From Bacilli bacterium (GTDB taxonomy: Bacteria; Bacillota_I; Bacilli_A; RF39; UBA660), in assembly GCA_017541445.1 (NCBI GenBank), contig JAFXZC010000006.1, positions 62,001 through 126,000 of the forward strand: a DNA stretch of 64,000 bases. The letters run 5' to 3'. Of the stretch, positions 17,905 through 27,963 are shown one piece after another. The position numbers and the translations under genes are program-made. Below the pieces are notes generated by a model. The model ran no database searches, was not told the origin of the DNA, and was given only the letters and a program-made list of their open reading frames with translations. The stretch's first letter is position 1; the number at the start of each line of letters is the position of its first letter.

Positions 17905-18696
17905 CTAAATATAATAAATAAACTTATCTTGAGTCTTTCTGAATACTTGAACACCAACTATTAACATTACAAAAGCCCATCCAGCACAAAATAACCAACA
18001 ACTTAAAGCTGGAATTCTATCAAATAATACTATCTCTCTAATAAAATTGATATATTGGTATAAAGGATTAAAACGCATTAATTTAAATAACCAATTAGGT
18101 AAAATACTAATATCATACATAATTGGAGTTAAGTAAGTCCAAGCTAATAATACAATTCCCCATAGATAAAATAAATCTCTTAAAAATACAGATATACTTG
18201 ATAAAAAGAAACCAAATCCTATACAAAATATCATTAATAAAATAAAACAAAAAGGTAATAAGAAATGATACCAATTCAATCCAGTTCCCGTTAATAAAAT
18301 AACTCCATATAAAGGAATTAATGTTATTAAAAAATTAATACCACTAAATAAACATTTAGATAAAGGAAATATATATTTAGGAATATAAACTTTATTAATT
18401 AAAGACATATTACCTACTACAGAAGGCATAGCTTGATTAGTTGCTTCACTAAAGAAATTAAATACAGTTAAACCTGTTAATAAATAACATAAATAACTTA
18501 CACCAGGCATACTAGCTTTAAATAAATTACTAAATACAGCACCCATTACTGCCATCATTAGTAAAGGATATAAAACACTCCATAAAATACCTAAAACACT
18601 TCTTTGATATTTTACTTTAAAATCTCTTTTGATTAATTCTTTTAATAAAAAACCATACCTATTTAAATTAAATAACATTTTTTTTAAAGTTTTCAT
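17905..18696 (-). CDS. TagG/Wzm-type ABC exporter permease
   Basis: Membrane protein of 263 residues with six predicted helices and the ABC-2 signature region ELIKRDFKVKYQRSVLGILW near the N-terminus, plus NPLYQYINFIRE before the last helix. It forms the channel of a polysaccharide or teichoic acid exporter with the following ATPase. The start overlaps the initiating transferase stop by 4 bases. The presence of both an ABC exporter and a Wzy-like polymerase in one locus is worth noting, since these usually belong to different assembly routes. Confidence 0.88.
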   Translation of the reverse strand: MKTLKKMLFNLNRYGFLLKELIKRDFKVKYQRSVLGILWSVLYPLLMMAVMGAVFSNLFKASMPGVSYLCYLLTGLTVFNFFSEATNQAMPSVVGNMSLINKVYIPKYIFPLSKCLFSGINFLITLIPLYGVILLTGTGLNWYHFLLPFCFILLMIFCIGFGFFLSSISVFLRDLFYLWGIVLLAWTYLTPIMYDISILPNWLFKLMRFNPLYQYINFIREIVLFDRIPALSCWLFCAGWAFVMLIVGVQVFRKTQDKFIYYI

Positions 18697-19754
18697 TTCA
18701 AGACCTTATCCTTTCTCTTTTTGTGTTCAAATAATATATCAGTAAATAAAACTAATACTAATAATAATATTGTTAAAACTCCTAATATTACTAAAGCAAT
18801 CTTTCTATCTCCTAAAGAATAAAATATAGAAACACTAGCAAATAATAAATCTATTCCATATATTATTAATACTGTAACAGGAACACTAAATTTCATCTTT
18901 AACAATTGATGATGAAAATGTTCTTTATCTGGTTTACCAATACTTTCACCCTTTAATAATCTTCTAAATATTGCTAAAGTAGTATCAAACAAAGGAATAG
19001 CAAGAATAAATACTGGAACTATTAAACTAGTAACAGTAGCTGTTTTAAATCCTAATAATGCAATTATACTAATATTAAAACCTAAGAATAAACTACCAGA
19101 ATCACCCATAAAAATACTTGCTGGATGAAAATTATATACTAAATATCCTAAAGTAGATCCTAATAATATTAAAGATAATATTGTATCTAATCCTTGATTT
19201 CTATTCATAACAAAAGCAATAATAGCAATAGTAATAAAATATATACTAGCTATACCACTACTTAAACCATCTAATCCATCTATTAAATTAATAGCATTTG
19301 TAATACCAACTATAAATAAAATAGTTATCAATTGTGCCACAATATTTGGAAAATGTATACTTAAACCAAATATATCTATTTCACTTAATAACATATTTCC
19401 ATAGAATACTACTATACAAGCAGCTACTATTTGTACTAAAAATTTATAAAAAGCTCTAATTGGTTTAATATCATCAAATATTCCTATTAAAACAACAATA
19501 AAACCACCTATTAAAATAGATATCATTTGTACACTAGTTCTAGCAAAAATCATATATCCTAATAAATATGCACCAAAAATAGCAAGACCACCAAGTCTTG
19601 GTATTGGTTTTTTATGTACTTTTCTTTCATTAGGTATATCCATAGCTCCAACATGATTAGCTAATTTTTTAACCATTGGAACTAACAATAAACTTACTAT
19701 AAAGGTTACGAATACTATAAAAAAAACATTATATCCATTAACTTCTAAATGCAT
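18693..19754 (-). CDS. tagO: TagO/WecA-type undecaprenyl-phosphate GlcNAc-1-phosphate transferase
   Basis: Polytopic enzyme of 353 residues with about eleven helices. Diagnostic motifs are HKKPIPRLGGLAIF, GIFDDIKPIRAFYK, NLIDGLDGLSSGIA, FMGDSGSLFLGF and the HFHHQLLK loop. It starts polymer synthesis by moving a sugar phosphate, usually GlcNAc-1-P, to undecaprenyl phosphate. It is the first gene of a unit with the ABC exporter, and a TATAAT box lies at 19777-19782. It could serve both wall teichoic acid and the adjoining polysaccharide. Confidence 0.9.
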   Translation of the reverse strand: MHLEVNGYNVFFIVFVTFIVSLLLVPMVKKLANHVGAMDIPNERKVHKKPIPRLGGLAIFGAYLLGYMIFARTSVQMISILIGGFIVVLIGIFDDIKPIRAFYKFLVQIVAACIVVFYGNMLLSEIDIFGLSIHFPNIVAQLITILFIVGITNAINLIDGLDGLSSGIASIYFITIAIIAFVMNRNQGLDTILSLILLGSTLGYLVYNFHPASIFMGDSGSLFLGFNISIIALLGFKTATVTSLIVPVFILAIPLFDTTLAIFRRLLKGESIGKPDKEHFHHQLLKMKFSVPVTVLIIYGIDLLFASVSIFYSLGDRKIALVILGVLTILLLVLVLFTDILFEHKKRKDKVLK

Positions 19755-19811
19755 AACCTACCACCTTGTATTTATCATTATACTATATTTCACAATAAAC
19801 ATAAACCAATT

Positions 19812-20843
19812 TTATACTCTTAGTATTTTATAAAATAATTTTATAATACCATCTAATAATAAAGAACTAACATATGAAAATAAAAATATTATTAAAACAA
19901 TAACAGGATAATAATAAATATTATTACATATACCTGTTGGAAACCATTTATAAACAATTTGATCAAATATATAACTTAATAAATATATATATAATGTTAA
20001 ATTAGAAATATTACTTAATATTTTATTAAATATCTTATTACCTTTAATATTTCTACTTATAATGAGCATAAATATAATAATGCTAACTACATAAGGAATT
20101 ATTCCACCCCAATAATTTATTTCACTACTATAAAACATATGATTACCAATCTTATTATTAAGATAAAAATTCATTAATGATAATAAAGGCACTAACAATA
20201 TTAATAATAAATTCCATACTATTTTTAATTTAATATCAAATCTCTTTATATAATAGCCTATTATATAATAATTAAACATCCATATACCATAATAATAAGT
20301 TGTAACAAGTGGATATGAAACATTTTCATACCTAACTTTTAATATACTATATAAAGGTCCAAGAATAAAAAATATTATTAATAAATAAAATATTTCTTTT
20401 TTAGTTAAAGAATTTAAACCTTTATTCAAAAAAGGAATAAATAAATATAATCCAATATACATACCTACATACCATCCATACTTAGCAGCAGTAAAATCAA
20501 AAAAAGAAATAATTATTGGAACAAGTTTCATATCTACTTTCAAATAATACTTATTAAATAAAACACATATTAATCCTATTAATACATAAGGAATAATAAT
20601 CCTAGTAAATAATTTCTTTATATATTTAGCATTAAATTCTACTTTACTTTCCATTAAATAACCAGTAGCTATAATAAATAAAGGAACACACATTAAGAAA
20701 AAATTCTGTATTAAAGTAAAAAAATAATATTTATTATCAAAAAATTGTATACTATAGAATTCATTATTTAAGAAAAAATGAACAGCAATAACACTTATTA
20801 CAGCTAGTACTTTTATAATATCAATGTTAATACTTCTCTTCAT
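19812..20843 (-). CDS. Acyltransferase-3 family membrane protein
   Basis: Polytopic protein of 343 residues with about ten helices. The N-terminal IDIIKVLAVISVIAVHFF contains the conserved His of the acyltransferase-3 (OafA/WecH) family, and a second motif region MCVPLFIIATGYLM follows. Such proteins O-acetylate or O-succinylate surface sugars or peptidoglycan. It sits between the initiating transferase and a divergent second family member, so it may decorate the polymer of this locus. Donor and acceptor unknown. Confidence 0.8.
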   Translation of the reverse strand: MKRSINIDIIKVLAVISVIAVHFFLNNEFYSIQFFDNKYYFFTLIQNFFLMCVPLFIIATGYLMESKVEFNAKYIKKLFTRIIIPYVLIGLICVLFNKYYLKVDMKLVPIIISFFDFTAAKYGWYVGMYIGLYLFIPFLNKGLNSLTKKEIFYLLIIFFILGPLYSILKVRYENVSYPLVTTYYYGIWMFNYYIIGYYIKRFDIKLKIVWNLLLILLVPLLSLMNFYLNNKIGNHMFYSSEINYWGGIIPYVVSIIIFMLIISRNIKGNKIFNKILSNISNLTLYIYLLSYIFDQIVYKWFPTGICNNIYYYPVIVLIIFLFSYVSSLLLDGIIKLFYKILRV

Positions 20844-20952
20844 ATTATCACCATATTAATAATAACAAAAAAAGAAAAATTAATCATCAAAAAATCAACT
20901 TACATTTTCTTTAATTATTTTCTTAATAATATTTTAAAGCCACTTCTCTTTA

Positions 20953-20981
20953 TTGATTTAAGAGACAAAAAAAAGTATAAT
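20953..20981 (+). promoter_or_regulatory. Promoter of the plus-strand acyltransferase
   Basis: TTGATT (20953-20958), exactly 17 bases, then TATAAT (20976-20981), 20 bases before the ATG at 21002 and followed by the ribosome binding site AAGGTGAT. Confidence 0.75.
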
Positions 20982-21001
20982 AATCCCAACAAGGTGATAA
21001 G

Positions 21002-22006
21002 ATGAAAAAAAGGATCGTTTGGATAGATTTATTAAGATTAATAGGAATCATTGGTGTAATGTTAATGCATATAGTTGGTAATACCAAATATACATTTGGA
21101 AATTTATCAAATACATCTTTTATTACTTATACTTATATTAGTCTATTATCTGAATATGCAGTACCATTATTTGTAATGATAAGTGGAATGATGTTTTTAA
21201 AAAAAGATAAAATATCTTTTAAAGATATGTTCTTCAAATATTGTTTAAAAATAATTTTAGCAATCATTCTATTTGGTACAGTAATGATAGTTCTAGAAGA
21301 ATTATTTACTTATAAAACACTAGATTATACTATATTCAAAACAATATTTATTAAATTATTAACTGGAGAGTTATGGGCACATATGTGGTACCTCTACTTA
21401 ATATTAGGTTTATATTTAATAACTCCAGCATTAATATATATTACTAAGAATATAGAACAAAATGAATATAGAAATTTCTTAATTATTTTATTTATATTAA
21501 CTATATTCTTAACTACTGTTAATAGATATTTTAATATATATATTATGTTTAATCATATATCTATTTCAGGTTACATATTCTACTATTTATATGGATATTA
21601 TTTATACAAATATGAAATAAATAATAAATACAAATTATTAAACTATTTACTATTAATAGTATCTATTATATATATAATATTATTTATAGATAAAAAATCA
21701 GAATATCTATTTGAATATACATCATTTATACCTTTTATAATTGCAAGTACTATTATTGTTACTATTAAAGATATTAAAATAACAAAATTTACTAAAATAA
21801 TTAATTCAATAGGAATACATAGTTTTGGTATATATATTATTCATCAATTCTTTATAAATATTATCTATAAATTTATAAAATTTAAATATATTATTTATCA
21901 TCCATATATAGGATTAATATTATACTTAATTATTATTTTATCTCTATCATATATAACAACATATATCTTAAAGAAAATAAAAATAATTGATAAATATTTA
22001 CTATAA
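21002..22006 (+). CDS. Acyltransferase-3 family membrane protein
   Basis: Polytopic protein of 334 residues with about ten helices, again starting with the family motif WIDLLRLIGIIGVMLMHIVG (His at the end of helix 1) and YAVPLFVMISGMMFL. It is transcribed alone, in the opposite direction to its neighbour, from a clear promoter with AAGGTGAT in front of the ATG. It is not a recent copy of the 19812-20843 gene: outside the family motifs the two differ. It probably modifies surface polymers. Confidence 0.8.
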   Translation: MKKRIVWIDLLRLIGIIGVMLMHIVGNTKYTFGNLSNTSFITYTYISLLSEYAVPLFVMISGMMFLKKDKISFKDMFFKYCLKIILAIILFGTVMIVLEELFTYKTLDYTIFKTIFIKLLTGELWAHMWYLYLILGLYLITPALIYITKNIEQNEYRNFLIILFILTIFLTTVNRYFNIYIMFNHISISGYIFYYLYGYYLYKYEINNKYKLLNYLLLIVSIIYIILFIDKKSEYLFEYTSFIPFIIASTIIVTIKDIKITKFTKIINSIGIHSFGIYIIHQFFINIIYKFIKFKYIIYHPYIGLILYLIIILSLSYITTYILKKIKIIDKYLL

Positions 22007-22019
22007 AAAAAGAGAGGAA

Positions 22020-23738
22020 TTATTCTAAGAAGTCATCTTGCATCTTCTTTAATTCTTCTCTTTCTTTTTTCATTCTTTCTTTTTCTAATCTTCTTAATTC
22101 TCTTTTAGATAATTCTTTTTCTTCATCTTTTTCTAATTCTTTAAGAGATTCACTTTTTACTTCTTCTTTTATTTCTTCTTTTACTTCCTCTTTTGTATCC
22201 TTAACTTCTTCTTTAAATAATTCTTTATTATCTAAAATATCTCTTATCTCTTTTATCTTTTCATTCTTAGATAGTTTTCTTTCTCTTTTTTTAGTCTCTT
22301 TCTTTTCTTCTTTTGGTTCTTCTACCTTTTCTTCTTCTTTAACTTCTTTTTCTTCTTCAGGTTCTTCCTCAATAGCTTCTTCCTCGTCTTCCTCTTCTTC
22401 AGATTCTTCAACTGGAGCAACCCCATTTTTAATAATTTTATTCTTTTTAATATTTTTTATAAATAATACAAAAGATAATAAGATAAAGAATCCACCAATA
22501 CCAGCTACCATATATAATAACTTTTTAAATGTTTCTAAATCAGCCTTATAAGTATTTAATAATTTATTATTATATCTTTGGAAAGTCTTTTCACTAACAT
22601 CGTACTTATACCAACTCTTCTCACCATTTTCAGCATTCATACCATATACTAAAACATAATCATCAGTATCATCTAATTTATATACAACTACTTTTTTATT
22701 ACTGATCATCATTTCCTTAGTATTTTTAGCTTCATCTAATAATGTCTCAGGTTGTTCAACTACAATAAATAAATTACCAGAATTAATATCAGTATATAAT
22801 CTATAAGAATCAGTAGCTTTATCCCAAATATAGAATCCTACATTACCATCTTCATCTCTTAAAGCTACTAATGTATAACCACTTATTTCACTTTTAAATA
22901 CAGGTATTTCATCAGACTTTTCATCAACACTTATATAATTAGCACTAGTATATTTTTCTACATCACTAACATAATAATTTGGTACTTCTAATCCTTCTGT
23001 TTTTCTTACTATAAATAATTTCTTACCATCAACATTAACTTGAATAGGATTTAATTCTTTTCTAGTAATATTAACAACATATGTTTTCTTATTACCTTTT
23101 TGTGCAGTAACAACAACATTTATTGTATTTAAACCTTCTTGTAAACTAATTTCTCCAGCACCACTTACTGTAGCAGTATAATCTGCTTTAGTAGCTATAA
23201 CTTTAACACTTTCAACATCATTTTCTACTTCTAAACTATATTCTAAAGTATTAATATCAAAAGCAGGAGTTAACTCATAATTTTCAACTACCAAACTTCT
23301 TAAATTAGCATTAGTACTATAACTAGCTTCTATTTCTGCTTGTGTTTTATTAGTAAGTCTTACACTACCAGCTGATACTCCTACTGCACTACCGTTATCA
23401 TCATACATAGCATAATTAGCTAATCCAATAGTACCAGTACCACTCTTTTTAGCTTTAAAAGTAAATGTAACTGTTTTATAACCAATTAAAGTACTACCTG
23501 TTAATACACATTTGCCACCAGTATCAGTAGGAGCACTAGTTAAAGTGAATAAAGAATCATCATATGTTAAACAATATTCCCAACCAGCTGCACCATTAGC
23601 CGTTACAGTAACATTTACAGTACTTCCTACAATAACAGTACTTTTATTAGCACTAACACTTAAACTAGCAGCATTTGTACTACTAACAAATAATATAAAT
23701 GCTAATAAACCAAACAATAAATATTTAATATTTTTCAT
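22020..23738 (-). CDS. Membrane-anchored cohesin-like domain protein
   Basis: Protein of 572 residues. A signal peptide (about 1-23) leads into a cohesin-like domain (about 24-130: LSVSANKSTVIVGSTVNVTV, WEYCLTYDDSLFTL, VTFTFKAKKSGTGTI). A cadherin-like beta-sandwich (about 145-230), an unidentified extracellular domain (about 235-400), a membrane helix near 408-430 and a cytoplasmic tail of about 140 very Lys/Glu-rich residues follow. Its partner is probably the neighbouring gene product, which ends in a dockerin and begins 11 bases upstream, so the two are co-transcribed. It would hold that hydrolase at the cell surface (inference). Confidence 0.8.
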   Translation of the reverse strand: MKNIKYLLFGLLAFILFVSSTNAASLSVSANKSTVIVGSTVNVTVTANGAAGWEYCLTYDDSLFTLTSAPTDTGGKCVLTGSTLIGYKTVTFTFKAKKSGTGTIGLANYAMYDDNGSAVGVSAGSVRLTNKTQAEIEASYSTNANLRSLVVENYELTPAFDINTLEYSLEVENDVESVKVIATKADYTATVSGAGEISLQEGLNTINVVVTAQKGNKKTYVVNITRKELNPIQVNVDGKKLFIVRKTEGLEVPNYYVSDVEKYTSANYISVDEKSDEIPVFKSEISGYTLVALRDEDGNVGFYIWDKATDSYRLYTDINSGNLFIVVEQPETLLDEAKNTKEMMISNKKVVVYKLDDTDDYVLVYGMNAENGEKSWYKYDVSEKTFQRYNNKLLNTYKADLETFKKLLYMVAGIGGFFILLSFVLFIKNIKKNKIIKNGVAPVEESEEEEDEEEAIEEEPEEEKEVKEEEKVEEPKEEKKETKKRERKLSKNEKIKEIRDILDNKELFKEEVKDTKEEVKEEIKEEVKSESLKELEKDEEKELSKRELRRLEKERMKKEREELKKMQDDFLE

Positions 23739-23749
23739 TTAATCACTCC

Positions 23750-25711
23750 TTATATACTTATCTTTCCTAAAATATAACTTTGTATCATTACTAAATCATT
23801 TATTTTAATAGCACCATCTTGGCTTAAATCAGCACTATAGAATTTATAGTTATCTAATTCTATCTTCTTTAATATTTGACTTTGTACTAATATTAAATCA
23901 TTTATTTTAACTAAACCATCTCCAGAAGTATCCCCTCTAACAGAAATAGTATACGTTCTAGAATCATTAGTACCACTAATCATAATGGTATCACCAGTAG
24001 CTAAACTACCATTTGTTTTAACAACACCATCACTACCTTTTATTACAACATTACCACCATTTTTAGTAATAGTATTAATTATTGTACTAGCATTAGTACT
24101 AGGACTAATACCATACATTATCGTATCATTAACTCTAACATCTACATTAGATAATACTTGATCAACAGTTATATTTGTTTCACTACTTACTTTTTTAATA
24201 TTTATAACATATGTAGTAGTTTTACTTCTATCTTCAGCACTTACTTTAATATATGCAATTGCAACACCATCAACAAAACTTATAGTACCCGTACCTTCTA
24301 CTAAAGCACCACCATTACTTGCAACAGCATTTACTACTACACCTTCATTATCAGTAGGAACATTTACATAATATTCAATAACATCTTTATCAAAACCAAC
24401 TAATGGTTGTTCATTAATAGTAATACTACTTAAAGAACTATCAATACTTCTATCAACTGCTTGATAAGCTTTATCTCCCATATTTTCATATACAGGAATT
24501 GTAAAAGTAAATTCTTTATCTAAATAATTATTATTTTTAAAAGTACTATACATATCTTTACCTTCACTAATAGGAGCATATACAGCAGTCATAAATTGAT
24601 GAGTATACTTATCACTCTTAGTATATGAAGAAACATTAAATTTTCTATAATATGGTGTATCTTGCCCTTGTTTAATATAACTACTAGCTAAGAAATCAGC
24701 GCCACCTATAATAGCTTTTTCAGGACTATTCCAAGGCCTTTGAAAAGAAGTAATTTCTGGATTAAAATAACCAGCTGCATATACTAAACCATTCATAATT
24801 GGATTACTACCATAGGAACCTATATTATAAAAATTATAAAAACCATCTAAACTATTACCTTCATAAAATAAATTATATTTAGTAGTATATATTCCAGCTA
24901 CAGAATCATAACCAATAGTATTAGAGCCCTCATTTTTACTTCTAGCTACTAAATCAACAACATTAATACCATTTAAACTAGCTGCTTGTTTAAATGTTTC
25001 TAGGTATTGTTTTAAATTACCTTCTCCAACTAAAGTACTTAAAGTTTCATCACTACTAATATCTTTGTTATCATCAGAATCAAAGAACTGAAATACAGTA
25101 TTTTCAAATAAACCATTTCTAGGATCCATATAACTAGAAATAACTTTAGAATGTACAAAGTAATAATTAGATTCATTCCAACCAATTATAAAATTTTGAT
25201 TTTCAGTATTTAAAGAACATTTACCTTCTTCTTGTCTACTTACTTCATCTAAAGTAACACCTATCATATCTGGTTTAAATATCCATAAAGGATGTTTACT
25301 ATGTAAATTATATAAATAAGGACAATAACTAGCAGGAAAACCTAACTGTATTAAACTATTACAATAATCATTATATGTTTCTATACCAGGATAATCAGTA
25401 GTTAGAATATGATCACTTACTTTTTGAACTACACCACTACTAGAAGAAACATAACCTTCTTTGCCACCCTCATATTGTATTTTATACATTTTACCTACTT
25501 TACCAATTACATTAAATCTAGTACCATAAGCTAATTCAGTTACATAAGTACTATAATTAGCTTCTCTATTAACAACTAGTCCATCATTACTAACAATAAT
25601 AGCTTCAAAAGGATAATTTTCTTCTGCTATAGACCTTTCTATCTTACTACTTGTATATATTAAAGTGATTGCTACTACTGTGAATAACAATAACTTTATA
25701 AACTTTTTCAT
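23750..25711 (-). CDS. Dockerin-bearing beta-N-acetylglucosaminidase
   Basis: Secreted protein of 653 residues: signal peptide or N-terminal anchor, bacterial SH3-like domain (about 35-95), LytD/LytG-type glucosaminidase domain (about 105-400, with FYNFYNIGSYGSNPIMNGL and KAIIGGADFLASSYIKQGQ), cadherin-like domain (about 430-510), and a C-terminal dockerin of two 22-residue calcium-loop repeats (GDTSGDGLVKINDLILVQSQ and ADLSQDGAIKINDLVMIQSY). It should cleave peptidoglycan glycan strands. The ATG at 25711 has AGGTGATTGCT in front. Dockerin next to a cohesin gene suggests specific docking. Confidence 0.85.
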   Translation of the reverse strand: MKKFIKLLLFTVVAITLIYTSSKIERSIAEENYPFEAIIVSNDGLVVNREANYSTYVTELAYGTRFNVIGKVGKMYKIQYEGGKEGYVSSSSGVVQKVSDHILTTDYPGIETYNDYCNSLIQLGFPASYCPYLYNLHSKHPLWIFKPDMIGVTLDEVSRQEEGKCSLNTENQNFIIGWNESNYYFVHSKVISSYMDPRNGLFENTVFQFFDSDDNKDISSDETLSTLVGEGNLKQYLETFKQAASLNGINVVDLVARSKNEGSNTIGYDSVAGIYTTKYNLFYEGNSLDGFYNFYNIGSYGSNPIMNGLVYAAGYFNPEITSFQRPWNSPEKAIIGGADFLASSYIKQGQDTPYYRKFNVSSYTKSDKYTHQFMTAVYAPISEGKDMYSTFKNNNYLDKEFTFTIPVYENMGDKAYQAVDRSIDSSLSSITINEQPLVGFDKDVIEYYVNVPTDNEGVVVNAVASNGGALVEGTGTISFVDGVAIAYIKVSAEDRSKTTTYVINIKKVSSETNITVDQVLSNVDVRVNDTIMYGISPSTNASTIINTITKNGGNVVIKGSDGVVKTNGSLATGDTIMISGTNDSRTYTISVRGDTSGDGLVKINDLILVQSQILKKIELDNYKFYSADLSQDGAIKINDLVMIQSYILGKISI

Positions 25712-25815
25712 AGCAATCACCTACACTTTCTCACAATAATTATATCATTCTTTACATAATCATTAAACAACATAAGGTAAACAAGTGTAAACTTACAATC
25801 AAATCAAATCGTTAA

Positions 25816-25844
25816 TTGAGTCATATTATTAAATATGTTATAAT
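25816..25844 (+). promoter_or_regulatory. Promoter of the LCP gene
   Basis: TTGAGT (25816-25821), 17 bases, TATAAT (25839-25844), 27 bases before the ATG of the LytR-CpsA-Psr gene and within the divergent intergenic region. Confidence 0.75.
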
Positions 25845-25871
25845 AAATGATAGTAAAAAAGGGATGATGAA

Positions 25872-27920
25872 ATGAATATACTATTTAATAAACTTAAAAA
25901 AGCAAGTAAAGTTCAAAAATTCTTTTATTTTTTTACTACAATACTATATCTTATTTCACTAATATACTTCATTTATAGTATATGTCATTTAAGTATAGAA
26001 ACATTCCTTAGAGTAATAGCAATAATACTATTTACGTGTTGGTTATTCTTCTATGCTCTATCAGGATTAATACAAGTAGTAACAAAAAAGAAAGCAGCCT
26101 TTATTATAATAACAATAATTACTTTTATATTTATACCTATTCAATTTGGTAGTTCATATATAATTAATTATTTTTATGGTAATTTAAAAGCAATGAACAA
26201 AGAAACTATTACATATAGAACTAATTTAATATCATTAAAAGATACTGATTTTGATGAAGATTCAAAAATAGGAATGGTTAATACAGAAGATGATATTGAA
26301 GGCGTAATACTTGCTAATGAATTAATAAAAAATAAAAAATTAGATAACGAAATAACAAAATTCGATGATTATGATGCAATGATCTATGCATTATTTAATA
26401 AAGAAATAGATGCATGTTTTGTTCCAGGTAACTATACTTTATTTAATATTGAAAATGAAGATGGAGAAATAACAAATATTAAAGATCAAACTCAAATAAT
26501 TGATTATCTAGAAAAAGATATGAAAAATCAAGATAATCAAACATTAGAAAAAAGTAAAGAAAAGAAATTAACTGAACCATTTACTGCATTAATAATGGGT
26601 GTTGATTCAGAATATGATGGATTAAAAGCTAATCAATCATTTAATGGTGATACATTAATATTAGCAACATTTAATCCAAAAACACTTACAGCAACAATGT
26701 TTAGTTTACCAAGAGATATTTATGTACCAATAGCATGTAATAATAAAAGATATGCAAAAATAAATTCATCTGCAGCATATGGTTCTACATGCGTTATCAA
26801 TACTATTCAAAATTTAACAGGAATAGAGATCGATTATTACGTAAAAATGAATTTCACAGGAGTTGTTGATTTAGTAAACGTATTAGGTGGAGTTGAAGTG
26901 GACGTTGCAGTTCCAGACTTTGCTACTAACATGGGTATCGATTGTAAAGGTGGTATCTGTGAACAAAATAGTAAAAGAGAAGTTGGTGCTAATACAGTTT
27001 ATATAAAACCAGGATTACAAACTTTAAATGGCGAAGAAGCATTAGCATATGCAAGAAATAGACATCAATTTTTAGCTGGTGACTTAGCAAGAAATCAACA
27101 TCAACAACAAGTTATTGAAGCTGTTGCATTAAAAATGAAAAATGTAAGAAATGTAACTGAATTCCAAAATATAATGGATACTATTTCAAGAAACTTAGAA
27201 ACAAATATAACACCAGAGCAAATAATGTCATTCTATGATGTAGGAAAAGATATGTTATTAAATATTCATTCAAATACATTATCAATTAAAAAGACATATT
27301 TAAATTGTTATGGACTACCTGTTTGGAGAGGTTCAAGTGTAACTTCAGCATTAGGTTATCAACCAGCATCATTAAATGCAATTATTAAATTAATGGAAGA
27401 AAATCTAGAATTAAGAGAAGTAACACCTGTTAAAACATTTAGTATATCTTACAATGAAGACTATACTACTCCACTTGTTGGTCAATATGAATATGGTGGT
27501 GCTGTTCTAGATGTTGTACCAAACTTTATCGGTGGTGGTATGAGTAAAGCAATGGATTGGTGTAATACAAATGGTTATAACTGTTCATCTGAATATGCAG
27601 ATAGTGACGAACCACAAGGAATTATCATTGAACAATCTATTCATGCATTCCAATTAATGCAAGAAGTAAGAGATAAAACTATAGTATTCACATTAAGTAA
27701 TGGTAGAAGCAACAATTCTACACAACAAAATAACAATAATAATGAAACAAATGATAATAAGGAAAACAATGATAATAACAACAATAATAATAATAATAAT
27801 GAAAATGAACAAAATAATAACGAAACAAATAAAGAAGATAATAATCAAACAACACCAGATCCTGAACCACAACAACCTATTGAGGATCCAAATCAAAATC
27901 AAACAAATGAAGGAGAATAA
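25872..27920 (+). CDS. LytR-CpsA-Psr family polymer ligase with PASTA-like domain
   Basis: Protein of 682 residues. Three or four membrane helices at the N-terminus lead to an accessory domain (about 100-220). The LCP catalytic domain (about 230-430) has MGVDSEYDG, MFSLPRDIYVP and EALAYARNRHQ. A PASTA-like domain (about 550-615: VPNFIGGGMSKAMDWC, ending KTIVFTLSNG) and an Asn/Gln/Glu-rich tail follow. LCP enzymes move teichoic acid or capsule from undecaprenyl phosphate to peptidoglycan, so it is the probable final step for polymers made at 1-20 kb. The tail is encoded by AAT/AAC runs and is likely length-variable. Confidence 0.88.
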   Translation: MNILFNKLKKASKVQKFFYFFTTILYLISLIYFIYSICHLSIETFLRVIAIILFTCWLFFYALSGLIQVVTKKKAAFIIITIITFIFIPIQFGSSYIINYFYGNLKAMNKETITYRTNLISLKDTDFDEDSKIGMVNTEDDIEGVILANELIKNKKLDNEITKFDDYDAMIYALFNKEIDACFVPGNYTLFNIENEDGEITNIKDQTQIIDYLEKDMKNQDNQTLEKSKEKKLTEPFTALIMGVDSEYDGLKANQSFNGDTLILATFNPKTLTATMFSLPRDIYVPIACNNKRYAKINSSAAYGSTCVINTIQNLTGIEIDYYVKMNFTGVVDLVNVLGGVEVDVAVPDFATNMGIDCKGGICEQNSKREVGANTVYIKPGLQTLNGEEALAYARNRHQFLAGDLARNQHQQQVIEAVALKMKNVRNVTEFQNIMDTISRNLETNITPEQIMSFYDVGKDMLLNIHSNTLSIKKTYLNCYGLPVWRGSSVTSALGYQPASLNAIIKLMEENLELREVTPVKTFSISYNEDYTTPLVGQYEYGGAVLDVVPNFIGGGMSKAMDWCNTNGYNCSSEYADSDEPQGIIIEQSIHAFQLMQEVRDKTIVFTLSNGRSNNSTQQNNNNNETNDNKENNDNNNNNNNNNENEQNNNETNKEDNNQTTPDPEPQQPIEDPNQNQTNEGE

Positions 27921-27943
27921 AAAGATACTTAATTGTATCTTTT
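27920..27943 (+). terminator. Terminator after the LCP gene
   Basis: Perfect inverted repeat AAAAGATAC/GTATCTTTT (27920-27928 with 27935-27943) followed by TTATC. The next gene's binding site AAAGGAG follows within 10 bases, so it may only attenuate readthrough. Confidence 0.65.
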
Positions 27944-27963
27944 TATCTTAAAGGAGAAATAAT

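Noticed and set aside
27693..27951. Frames of 69 and 83 codons over the end of the LCP gene on both strands
   Set aside because: They arise from the AAT/AAC repeat coding the Asn-rich tail; no binding sites and purely low-complexity products.
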